Source: Elstera cyanobacteriorum (lineage in GTDB: Bacteria; Pseudomonadota; Alphaproteobacteria; Elsterales; Elsteraceae). Taken from it: a stretch of DNA of 64,000 nt. The DNA lies in NCBI RefSeq assembly GCF_002251735.1, contig NZ_NOXS01000035.1, positions 477,528 to 541,527 of the forward strand, written 5' to 3'. The position numbers and the translations under genes were made by a program. Below, in pieces: positions 1 through 8,300 of the stretch (its first letter is position 1; each line of letters begins with the position of its first letter). Below the pieces are notes generated by a model. That model worked only from the letters and a program-made list of their open reading frames with translations. It did not search any database and was not told the DNA's origin.

Positions 1-62
1 ATCGGGTTTTCGGCGGTGAGCTTCGCGATCTGCTCTTGCTCGAGAGTCTGAATGATATTCAC
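1..62 (-). CDS. rplS: 50S ribosomal protein L19, N-terminal fragment (cut by window edge)
   Basis: L19 is a large-subunit protein at the 30S-50S interface. Only the first 20 codons are in the window. They begin with GTG at 62-60 and read V-N-I-I-Q-T-L-E-Q-E-Q-I-A-K-L-T-A-E-N-P, the typical L19 N-terminus. An AAGGAAG ribosome binding site lies just upstream. It follows trmD on the same strand, as in the conserved rpsP-rimM-trmD-rplS order, but a terminator-like hairpin separates the two genes here. Confidence 0.9.
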   Translation of the reverse strand, partial: MNIIQTLEQEQIAKLTAENP

Positions 63-116
63 GTCGTCTTCCTTTCAGTTCGAGAGAAGCCGTCGGCTTT
101 GGACCGGGGCTTATCG

Positions 117-146
117 AAAAAACGGCCAGAAGCTACCTTTTGGCCG
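117..146 (-). terminator. Rho-independent terminator overlapping the trmD stop codon
   Basis: Positions 123-132 and 137-146 form a 10-bp stem (one G-U pair) around a 4-nt loop that holds the TAG stop of trmD. On the minus strand it is followed at once by six T residues (122-117). Its position between trmD and rplS means it would stop or attenuate read-through into rplS. Confidence 0.75.
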
Positions 147-855
147 GGGCTGTGCGGGCCTGATAGGCCTGCATCAGATCGGGTCGGCGGGCGCGCGTTA
201 CGGCTTCGGCTTCCGCCAAACGCCAGCGCGCGATTTCCGCATGATTGCCAGACAGCAGCACTGGGGGAACCCCCCGCCCGTCCCATTCGGCGGGGCGGGT
301 ATAGTGCGGATACTCCAGCAAACCGTGCGAAAAACTCTCTTCCACCGTCGTAGTCTCATTGCCCATCACGCCCGGCAATAGGCGGATACAGGCATCGAGG
401 AGCACCAGGGCCGCAGGCTCGCCGCCCGACAGCACATAATCCCCCACCGAAATCTCTTCCATACCCCAGGCGTCCAGCACCCGCTGATCGACGCCTTCGT
501 AGCGCCCGCACAGCAGCACCGGCCCAGGGCCTTCGGCCAACTCGATCACCCGCGCCTGCGTCAGCGGTGTGCCGCGCGGCGAGAGGTAGATCACTGGCCG
601 GTCGCCGCCGGGCACTGTCACCGAACGCAAGGCCCGGTCCAACACATCCGCCCGCAATACAAGGCCCGCGCCGCCACCGAAGGGCGAATCATCGACCGAC
701 GCATGCTTATCCGTGGCAAAGTCGCGGATCTGCACCGCCTCCAACCGCACCTTACCCGCTGCCAGTGCCTTCCCGGCCAGAGAATAGCCCAGCATGCCGG
801 GAAACATCTCTGGAAACAGCGTCAGCACTGTTGCCGACCAGGGTGCAGCGGTCAC
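133..855 (-). CDS. trmD: tRNA (guanine-N1)-methyltransferase TrmD
   Basis: TrmD methylates N1 of G37 next to the anticodon of several tRNAs using S-adenosylmethionine, which prevents +1 frameshifting. The 240-residue product is the usual length. It carries the SPOUT trefoil-knot signatures: YLSPRGTPL near 90-98, [10 protein letters not shown] near 116-125 and the [13 protein letters not shown]-binding loop near 140-149. The start is GTG, overlapping the rimM stop by 4 bp (GTGA), so translation is probably coupled. The stop codon sits in the loop of a terminator hairpin. Confidence 0.97.
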   Translation of the reverse strand: MTAAPWSATVLTLFPEMFPGMLGYSLAGKALAAGKVRLEAVQIRDFATDKHASVDDSPFGGGAGLVLRADVLDRALRSVTVPGGDRPVIYLSPRGTPLTQARVIELAEGPGPVLLCGRYEGVDQRVLDAWGMEEISVGDYVLSGGEPAALVLLDACIRLLPGVMGNETTTVEESFSHGLLEYPHYTRPAEWDGRGVPPVLLSGNHAEIARWRLAEAEAVTRARRPDLMQAYQARTAPAKR

Positions 856-1433
856 GCCGCATCCTCGGCATCGGGTTCAGCACGATCGCGCCCCGGCTCC
901 CCGGCCACTTCGACCGGCAGCCGGACGGTCAAGCGCCGTTCGGTGATCGACACCGTGGGCACAACGGCCTTGGTGAACGGCAGCAACAGGCTTCCGCGCG
1001 CGCCGCCCGCCACATCCAGCACATCGCCCGCGCCGAAATCATGCACGGCCCGCACGAGGCCGAGAGTTTCCCCCTCCTCCGTCACGCAGGCACAGCCGAT
1101 GAGGTCGGCGTGGTAAAAGTCTTCCTCGCCCTCAAGCTGCGGCAGGGCCGCCCGATCCACATAGACGCGCAAACCGTTGAGGGCCTGAGCGGCATCGCGA
1201 TCCGCCACCCCATCGACCTTCAGGACGAGAACATCGCCCTTGGCGCCTTTGGGAGCCTGCCCGCCCGAAGCGAGCCGCAGTTCCCGCCCCTGCTCGTCGA
1301 ACAAGGGGCGGTAGCGCAGAATATCTTTCGGGTCTGCCGTGAAGCTTTGCAGCCGCACAAGCCCGCGCACCCCTTGCGCCCCGGCGAACCGGCCAACGCA
1401 AAGACGCGAAGCAGTGTCAGACGGCGACGTCAT
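852..1433 (-). CDS. rimM: Ribosome maturation factor RimM
   Basis: RimM binds S19 in the 30S head and assists late maturation of 16S rRNA. The protein has the N-terminal RimM barrel ([17 protein letters not shown] near the start) and a C-terminal PRC barrel with the FYHADLIGC segment. I chose the ATG at 1433, which has a GGGA-type site 7 nt upstream; a TTG two codons earlier (1439) is possible. It lies between rpsP and trmD and overlaps trmD by 4 bp. The C-terminus is acidic (about the last 12 residues). Confidence 0.95.
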   Translation of the reverse strand: MTSPSDTASRLCVGRFAGAQGVRGLVRLQSFTADPKDILRYRPLFDEQGRELRLASGGQAPKGAKGDVLVLKVDGVADRDAAQALNGLRVYVDRAALPQLEGEEDFYHADLIGCACVTEEGETLGLVRAVHDFGAGDVLDVAGGARGSLLLPFTKAVVPTVSITERRLTVRLPVEVAGEPGRDRAEPDAEDAA

Positions 1434-1451
1434 CGGCAAATCCCGTCAGAC

Positions 1452-1802
1452 TTACTCGGCTGCAGCGGCAGCCGCAGCAGCGGCCTTAGCGCGTTCCTGG
1501 GCCTTCTTCTTCGGCGCCGACTTGGTCGGGGTTTCGCGATAGGTGCGGGCTTCGATCAGACCGGCCTTGCCGAGGAAACGAGCAACGCGATCGGTCGGCT
1601 GGGCGCCCACCGACAGCCAATGCTTAATACGCTCTTCGTTGAGCGTCAGGCGTTCCGGATGATCCTGAGCGACCATCGGATTGTAAGCGCCGACCTTTTC
1701 GAGGAAACGACCATCGCGCGGCGAGGTCGCTTCAGCGATGACGATGCGATAATACGGACGCTTCTTCGCACCACCACGGGTCAGACGGATCTTCAGAGCC
1801 AT
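1452..1802 (-). CDS. rpsP: 30S ribosomal protein S16
   Basis: S16 is an early-assembly protein of the 30S subunit. The N-terminus ([20 protein letters not shown]) is diagnostic. At 116 residues it is longer than the roughly 80-residue E. coli form because of a Lys/Ala-rich tail ending in nine alanines, an extension I associate with alphaproteobacterial S16. A GAAGGAAG ribosome binding site precedes the ATG. It heads the rimM-trmD-rplS gene string and lies 51 bp after the VOC gene. Confidence 0.97.
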   Translation of the reverse strand: MALKIRLTRGGAKKRPYYRIVIAEATSPRDGRFLEKVGAYNPMVAQDHPERLTLNEERIKHWLSVGAQPTDRVARFLGKAGLIEARTYRETPTKSAPKKKAQERAKAAAAAAAAAE

Positions 1803-1853
1803 TTTAGTAACTTCCTTCAGGGTTTACACAGTCAAACACACAAGTTCCGCCAC

Positions 1854-2270
1854 TCAGTCCGTTTCCGGCGAATGGCAAACCGCTTCTAGCCGCCAGCCGT
1901 CGGGATCGACGACGAAGGCGCCATAGTAATTGGCGTGGTAATGGGGGCGCAGACCCGGCGCACCGTTATCGTCTGCCCCCATACGCAAAGCCGTATCATA
2001 GAAACTATCAACCGCCGCCCGGCTGGGCGCGCGGAAACAAAGGTGCAGCCCCGGCCCGCTGCCGAGCGAGCGGCCCTGGCCTTGGGTATCCGGCTGATGG
2101 GCATCGCCGATCCAGAAAAAGGGAGCGGGAGCGCCTGGTGCGCCATAGCCCGCAACCTTCTGGTCAGGAAACGCCATCAACGCCTTCAGCCCCAAGGCGG
2201 CCAGCACCGTATCGTAAAAGCGGCGGGCAGCGGCATAATCCGAAACGCCGATGGAGACGTGATCCATCAT
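1854..2270 (-). CDS. VOC-superfamily (glyoxalase/bleomycin-resistance fold) protein
   Basis: This 138-residue protein has one vicinal-oxygen-chelate module: an opening MDHVSIGVSDYAAARRFYDTVL strand-helix, a central GLHLCFRAPS strand and a final YYGAFVVDPDGWRLEAVCH strand. Family members bind a metal and act as lyases, dioxygenases or antibiotic-binding proteins; the substrate cannot be read here. His4 and the late Glu in RLEAVCH are the likely metal ligands. The start codon overlaps the ffh stop by 4 bp (ATGA), so it is probably co-translated with ffh. Confidence 0.85.
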   Translation of the reverse strand: MMDHVSIGVSDYAAARRFYDTVLAALGLKALMAFPDQKVAGYGAPGAPAPFFWIGDAHQPDTQGQGRSLGSGPGLHLCFRAPSRAAVDSFYDTALRMGADDNGAPGLRPHYHANYYGAFVVDPDGWRLEAVCHSPETD

Positions 2271-3640
2271 CGCGGAAAGCCCCCCTTGCCCATCATGTTC
2301 TGAAGCTGGGGCATCATTTTGGCGAGCTTGCCGGATTTGCCCATCGCCTGAACCTGCTTCATCATTTTTTGCATATCGCCGAACTGCTTGATCAGCCGGT
2401 TCACGTCGGCAACATCGGTGCCGGAACCTTTGGCGATGCGCACGCGGCGCTTGGCGTTCAACAGTTTAGGATCGCGCCGTTCAGCCTTGGTCATCGACAG
2501 AATGATCGCTTCCTGGCGCTTCAGCATGCCATCGTCGATCTTGGCTTCCGACATCTGCTTCTTGACCTTGGCGATGCCGGGCAGCATGCCCATCAGCCCA
2601 CCCATGCCGCCCATCTTCTTGAGCTGGCGAAGCTGGGAGAGGAAATCGTCGAGGTCGAAAGTCCCCTTCTGCATCTTGGCGGCGAGCTTTTCCGCCTCCG
2701 CCTGGTCGATGGTCGCGGCTGCCTTTTCGACAAGGCTAACGACATCGCCCATCCCCAGGATGCGCCCGGCGATCCGGTCCGGGTGGAAATCTTCCAGCGC
2801 ATCCATCTTCTCGCCGGTGCCGAGCAGCTTGATCGGCTTACCAGTGATGGAGCGCATGGCCAGCGCCGCGCCGCCGCGCGCATCGCCGTCGATCCGGGTG
2901 AGCACAATGCCGGTCAGGCCGACGCGCTCGTTGAAAATGCGCGCCGTATTCACCGCGTCCTGGCCGGTCATCGCATCGGCGACCAGCAGCGTTTCCGCCG
3001 GGTGGGTCGCGTCGCGCACCGCTTCCACTTCGGCCATCAGCGCGTCGTCGATGGCGAGACGGCCCGCCGTATCGAGCATCAGCACGTCATAGCCTTCGGT
3101 CTTGGCGACCATCAGCGCGCGCTTGGCGATCTCGACCGGCGGCTGGCCGGGAACGATGGGCAGGGTTGCGACCGAGACCTGCCGCCCCAGCACGGCCAAC
3201 TGCTCTTGCGCCGCCGGGCGGGCAACGTCGAGGGAGGCCATGAGAATTTTCTTACGGTCGCGGTCGCTCAGGCGTTTGGCGATCTTGGCGGTCGAGGTGG
3301 TTTTCCCCGAGCCTTGCAGACCAACCATCATCACGACAACCGGGGCCGCTGCCACCAGATCGAGCGTTTGGACCGTGCCGCCCAGCAGTTCGACCAAGTG
3401 ATCGTGAACGATCTTCACCACCATCTGACCGGGGGTGATCGACTTGATCACCTCCGCCCCAACGGCGCGTTCCTTGACCGAATTGATGAAATCTTTGACG
3501 ACGGGCAGGGCGACATCGGCTTCGAGCAGCGCGATGCGCACTTCGCGCAGGGCTTCCGAGACATCGGACTCCGAGAGGGCACCGCGCTTTTTCAGGCGGT
3601 CGAAAACCTCTCCTAACCGATTGCTCAAGCCTTCGAACAT
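2267..3640 (-). CDS. ffh: Signal recognition particle protein Ffh (SRP54)
   Basis: Ffh is the GTPase of the signal recognition particle. It binds 4.5S RNA and signal sequences of nascent membrane proteins and docks on FtsY. The 457-residue product has the N domain (1-90), the G domain with P-loop GLQGSGKTT near 107-115, DTAGR and TRIDGDARGG motifs, and a methionine-rich M domain ending in GKGGFPR. I chose the start at MFEGLSNRL (3640); a longer frame opens at 3670 but lacks homology. A sigma70-like promoter and a candidate leader attenuator lie upstream. Confidence 0.97.
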   Translation of the reverse strand: MFEGLSNRLGEVFDRLKKRGALSESDVSEALREVRIALLEADVALPVVKDFINSVKERAVGAEVIKSITPGQMVVKIVHDHLVELLGGTVQTLDLVAAAPVVVMMVGLQGSGKTTSTAKIAKRLSDRDRKKILMASLDVARPAAQEQLAVLGRQVSVATLPIVPGQPPVEIAKRALMVAKTEGYDVLMLDTAGRLAIDDALMAEVEAVRDATHPAETLLVADAMTGQDAVNTARIFNERVGLTGIVLTRIDGDARGGAALAMRSITGKPIKLLGTGEKMDALEDFHPDRIAGRILGMGDVVSLVEKAAATIDQAEAEKLAAKMQKGTFDLDDFLSQLRQLKKMGGMGGLMGMLPGIAKVKKQMSEAKIDDGMLKRQEAIILSMTKAERRDPKLLNAKRRVRIAKGSGTDVADVNRLIKQFGDMQKMMKQVQAMGKSGKLAKMMPQLQNMMGKGGFPR

Positions 3641-3663
3641 GCGCGTTCCGAACCCGTTTACAC

Positions 3664-3702
3664 AAAACAAAAAGCGCCGGTGCGCGACACTCGCGGACCG
3701 GC
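3664..3702 (-). promoter_or_regulatory. Candidate transcription attenuator in the ffh leader
   Basis: On the minus strand 3702-3697 (GCCGGT) pairs with 3681-3676 (ACCGGC). An inner GCGA/TCGC pair stacks above it, and a T-rich run (TTTTTGTTTT, 3673-3664) follows. This is the shape of an intrinsic terminator, but it lies between the ffh promoter (3745-3773) and the ffh start. No minus-strand gene lies upstream for it to terminate. Inference: it sets ffh expression by premature termination. Confidence 0.55.
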
Positions 3703-3744
3703 GGAGGATCTTCCCTTGTGGAAAACCCCGCGATAAGGTGCGTG

Positions 3745-3773
3745 GCTATAGCGCCTTTGCGCGCTCGAGTCAA
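3745..3773 (-). promoter_or_regulatory. Sigma70-type promoter for ffh
   Basis: On the minus strand a TTGACT -35 box (3773-3768) and a TATAGC -10 box (3750-3745) are separated by exactly 17 bp. The distance to the ffh ATG is about 100 nt, which leaves room for the leader attenuator. The histidine kinase gene diverges from here. Confidence 0.7.
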
Positions 3774-3786
3774 ACCGGGAGTCCGC

Positions 3787-5286
3787 GTGACCAGCCCTGC
3801 TTCCGCCGCTAACGGCCCGTCCCCGATGCCCGAGGACGCGGATGATCGCCAAGAACTATTCGCGACCCTGCTCGACGGTAGCAATCAGGCTATTCTGATT
3901 CACGACCGGCTTCAGCCGCTCTACGCCAACCGCCGCTTTGCCAAACTGCTGGGCTTTGAAACGCCGGAGGAGGTGATCGCCCTCGGTTGGCTTGAGGATC
4001 TGATCCCGATTCAGCGCCTAGTGCGGGCCTTTGTGGTGTGGGCGCGCGTCCTGGAGAGCGGCCAGCCGGTCAGCCTAACCGACGTGCGCGGCCTTAACCG
4101 GCAGGGCGGGGAATTCTACGTCGATATCCACACCCGCCCGATCCAGTGGCAGGGGCGGACGGTCATCTTCTCCAGCCTCATCGACGTAACCGCCCGCGCC
4201 CGCGCAAAGCGGGAGTTGGAGCGAAACTATCTGCGCTACCGCCAGTTAGCCGAATCTGCCCACGATGTTTTCTGGGATATGACGCCGGATGGCCGCTTGA
4301 GCCAGGTCGAAGGCGGCGACGATCTGGGCCATGCCTTCAGCCTCATGCTGGGCGACCGCTGGGTGAACCATGTCCCGCTCGACGCGCGGGGCGATACCGC
4401 CGTCCATGCGGTGGAAGCGGCGCTGGCCACGGCCCGGCCCTTCCGGAATCTGACCCTGCCCTTCGACCTGGGCCCGCTCGGGCGGCGGCTCATCGAGATG
4501 AACGGGGTGCCGGTGCGCGACGAGGCCGATAAGCTGATAGGTTTCCGCGGCACCTTCCGCGATGAAACCGGCGCCGAACAAGCCCGCCGCGAGGGGGAGC
4601 TTCAGCGCAATCTCGCCGCGCTCGGGCGGGTCGCAGGGGGCGTTGCCCACGAGATCAACAATCTGCTGCAACCGATCCTGACCTTTTCCCGCCTCGCCGC
4701 CGAACGGGCGGACAATGACCGCGACCGCGAGGCGATGGAAACCGTACTGGCCAGCGCCCGGCAAGCGCGCGACATCGTGCGCACCGTTCTGGAATTCGCC
4801 CGCCCGCGCAATCTCGGCGGTATCGGCATCATCGCCGACCCGGTCACGGTCATCGACAAAGAAGCCCGCGTCGCCGCCGATTTGGCGCCGGGGATGAAGT
4901 TAACCCTCGCCCATACCCCGGCGGGCAACCGCCCCATCGTCGGCACCCGCGCCGAACTGGGGCAGATTATCGCCAATCTGATCAAAAACGCCCGCGAGGC
5001 GATGGAGGACGGCGGGGAAGTGGCCGTCACCACCGCCCCGGCCCCCGATGACAGCGCGCTGGAACTCTGTATTGCCGATACCGGCCCCGGGATGAGCGAA
5101 ACCACCTGCGCGCGGATTTTCGAGCCGTTTTTTACGACCAAGGAATTCGGGAAAGGCACTGGCCTTGGCCTCTCCATCGTCTACGGCATCATCCGGCGCT
5201 GGGGTGGCACCATCCGCTGCGAAAGCAGCCTGGGGGCGGGCACGCGCTTTATCCTGACCCTGCCCTACACGCCTGAGACATCTTAG
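3787..5286 (+). CDS. PAS-domain sensor histidine kinase (NtrB-like)
   Basis: This is a soluble-looking hybrid-free kinase of 499 residues. The N-terminus holds two PAS-like domains (about 15-135 and 145-270). The kinase core follows: H box GGVAHEINN with the phospho-accepting His near 288, N box [11 protein letters not shown]1 IADTGPGM, F box [15 protein letters not shown] and G2 GLGLS. No membrane segment is evident, so the signal is probably cytoplasmic. I chose the GTG at 3787 because GGGAG sits 5 nt upstream; the frame is open back to 3718. No response regulator is adjacent; the nearest is the single-domain receiver at 19023. Confidence 0.9.
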   Translation: MTSPASAANGPSPMPEDADDRQELFATLLDGSNQAILIHDRLQPLYANRRFAKLLGFETPEEVIALGWLEDLIPIQRLVRAFVVWARVLESGQPVSLTDVRGLNRQGGEFYVDIHTRPIQWQGRTVIFSSLIDVTARARAKRELERNYLRYRQLAESAHDVFWDMTPDGRLSQVEGGDDLGHAFSLMLGDRWVNHVPLDARGDTAVHAVEAALATARPFRNLTLPFDLGPLGRRLIEMNGVPVRDEADKLIGFRGTFRDETGAEQARREGELQRNLAALGRVAGGVAHEINNLLQPILTFSRLAAERADNDRDREAMETVLASARQARDIVRTVLEFARPRNLGGIGIIADPVTVIDKEARVAADLAPGMKLTLAHTPAGNRPIVGTRAELGQIIANLIKNAREAMEDGGEVAVTTAPAPDDSALELCIADTGPGMSETTCARIFEPFFTTKEFGKGTGLGLSIVYGIIRRWGGTIRCESSLGAGTRFILTLPYTPETS

Positions 5287-5382
5287 GGGCAGCCCCGGGC
5301 GCATTTGCGCGCCCCCCGATAAAAGGGCATACTGCGCCCCGGCAACCGCAGAATAGCGGTTTGATCCGAAAGGATATTTCCT

Positions 5383-8300
5383 ATGCGCAGGCAGGGCGTC
5401 GTCCAACTGGGGCTGTTGGGGCTAAGTCTCTGGGCAGGGGGGGCCAGTATCACCCCGCAGGCCCGCGCCGCTAGCTTCGACTGCGCCAAGGCAAAAGCCG
5501 CCATCGAAGTGCTGATCTGCACGACCCCTGCCCTCAATGCCCTCGATGATCGGTTGAAGCTGGCGCTGGATGCGGCAGTGAAACAGGCCGGTGACGGGCG
5601 CGCGGCCCTGCTGGCCGATCATCGGCGCTGGCTGGCGGAAACGCCGGGGGCTTGTGGCTTGATCCGCCCCCCGGCAGGCGACCCGGTGTTGGCCTGCCTG
5701 ATGCAAGCCTACGAAAAACAGATCGCTGCCCTGAAAGCGGCCGCCGCGCCGCAACCCTCGACACCGCCCAGCCAGCCGCACCCCGGCCCAGCGGTCGCCG
5801 TTGACCCGGCCCAGCTTCCCGCAACCGGGCGGCAGACCAGCTATCTAAGCCTCGACGCCCCCGCCTGGGTGACGGTGAAAACCGAGAGCGCCACCGGCGT
5901 TGCCCTAAAACTCGTCGATATGATCGCCGGGCCGCTCGGCGAGGCGGGTGAGGCCGGCCAGCGCGACGGGCGCATCGATGCACTGCTGGATCGCGGGCGC
6001 TATAAGCTGATCCTGACCGGCGCCGATAAGACCGATGGGCATGTCACCGTTACCGCCCGCAGCGCGACGGAACTGCACGCCCCCGCCCTGCCGCTGGCCC
6101 AAGCGCCGGGCGAGACGCTCGCGACGACCCTGGAGGACGGGCAGCAGCGTTCGTATTGGGTCACGGTTGGGGCCGACCCGGTGGCGATCCTGGCGACGGG
6201 CCGCGCGCTTGCCGACCTGCGGCTGTGGCGCGACGGAACGGAGCTAGCACCGCTTACGCCCGAAACGCGCGTGACGGACGCTGCCCCCGGTCGGCCTCAA
6301 CGGGTGCTGACGCTGGCGGGCAGCCTGCCACCGGGGCGCTATAAGCTCACCCTATACGGCGGCGCGCCGCTGCGCTGGACCGAGGACGCGACCGAGATGC
6401 CCACCGCCCTGCGCCTTGCGCCACAGCGCTTAACCACCTTGGAGTATCGCACCGGAACCATCGGCCCGACGGGCATCGAGCAGGCAATCGTGCCCGCCAC
6501 GGTCGATTACGCCCGCGTCGAACTGCCATCGGTCGCCCCCGTGCGTCTCGCGGCGCGCGGTCTCTCCTCCCCCCGGGGGACCGGCTTTGCCGAAATTACC
6601 CGGCTGAACCGCCGCCCGATTGCCGCGATGGGCTTCGCCGCCGACGCCAAAGGCACGCTGATCACCTTGGAAGGGGCGCCCGGGCAGGCCTTCACCCTGA
6701 CCAGCTTCCCGCGCGTCACCACCGAAGAAACCCGGCTACCGAGTGCCAAAGCCGCCCATCTCGTCACCCTGCTGGATGCCGCACCGGGCAGTGGCGGCTT
6801 TCCCCTGACGGCCTATGTCGGTGATTACGATAAACTCTTAGCGACCGCCGCCCTGCGCCTCGGTTCTACCGATGGGGTACGGAGCAGTCTGACGCTCGAT
6901 GGGCGCGAAACGCTGTATGTGCAGATTACCGAGGCCGGGCGCTATCGGCTGAAAACCCAGGGCGTGCCGCATTTTTGGTCGCTTTATCCGGCGGGCAGCT
7001 ACGAGGCGGTGCCGAATAGCCCCTCCGGCGCGTTCGATCTCGATGCGGGCCTCTACCGCCTGTCGCTGCGCCCTAGTTCGGCCAAAACCGGCCCGGTGGA
7101 GGTGATTTTGACGGGGGAAGCGGCGACCGACACCCCCGCCGCCCCGCCCGCTCGCCGCCTGCTATCGATGCTGGTGCCGGAACCGCCGAATGCCAGCTAC
7201 AATTACCCGCTGATCATGGTGCCGGAGCGGGCCAGCGCCCCATCGGGGATGGCAGTCTATCCGCTGCCGTTGAAACTGACCGCCGCCGCGCCCGTGTTGC
7301 TCGGCCTCGCCCCCGACCAGAGTTTCGACCTGCCGCTAGCCCCCGCAACGGCGGGCACCCTCAGTGTTAACGACGAGGTGGGCAAGCCGCTGCCCTTCCA
7401 ACTCGACGGTAAACCGGCCACCGGCAAAGCGGCGCTGACCGCTGGGGCGCATAAGCTGACCGTTAAGAATGCGGACAGTGCGCCGCTGGGCCTGCGGGTC
7501 GCGCTTGAAACCCGCGCCGCCACGCCGCCGCCCCCGTCCGGCGGCGCAGAACCGCCACCCCCCGCCTATCCGCGCCTGACGGCGGGTCAAACCTATGCGC
7601 TCGATCTGTCAGGAACCGACCCGCGCCGGTTTGATCTGCTGGTGGAGGAGGCGGGCCTCTACCGCATCGAAACCCAGGGGCGGCTTGCCGTGCAGGCGGG
7701 GATACGCACGCTTCTCCTGCCGCACCTCGCCCGCGCGGCCGAAAATGGCCCCGGCCATAATGCCGTGCTGGAACCCTATCTGCGCGCCGGGCGCTATCAG
7801 GTCGATCTCACCGCCTTGCGCAAAACCCAGGGCCGCGTCGGCCTGTCGCTAAGCCGCGCGCCGCTGGCCGAAAGCCCGCCCTTGCGGATCGACACGCCCG
7901 CTCGCGTCGCCCTGGCGCGCGGGGCCGGGGCGATCCTGCCGTTTACGGTTGCGAAACGCGGCCCCTACGATCTTCAGGTGCTGAGCTTGGCCGATCCCAT
8001 CGCCTTCCGCCTGGAAGATACGGACGGTTGGCCGCTCCTCCCCCTCAGCCAAGAAACCGAACCTTTCGGCGCGGCAGGGCGCTTGCTGACCGTCGCGCTG
8101 GAGGCGGGGGACTATCGCCTCGTCCTTCTGCCGCCCGCCCTGCCCGCCCGCGCCGTTGTTCGCCTGACGCCGCCGACGGAGGCACCACCCGCGCCGCAAG
8201 GGCATGGGCCGCACCCGCTAACGCTGAATACTGCACAAGATTTCCGTTGGCTCGAACCCGCCCAACCCGACGCGCCGCGCACCCCCGATCAATGGGACTT

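Noticed and set aside
1452..1490. The poly-alanine end of S16 as a sequencing error
   Set aside because: Mixed GCA/GCG/GCC codons and a proper stop argue for a real Lys/Ala tail.
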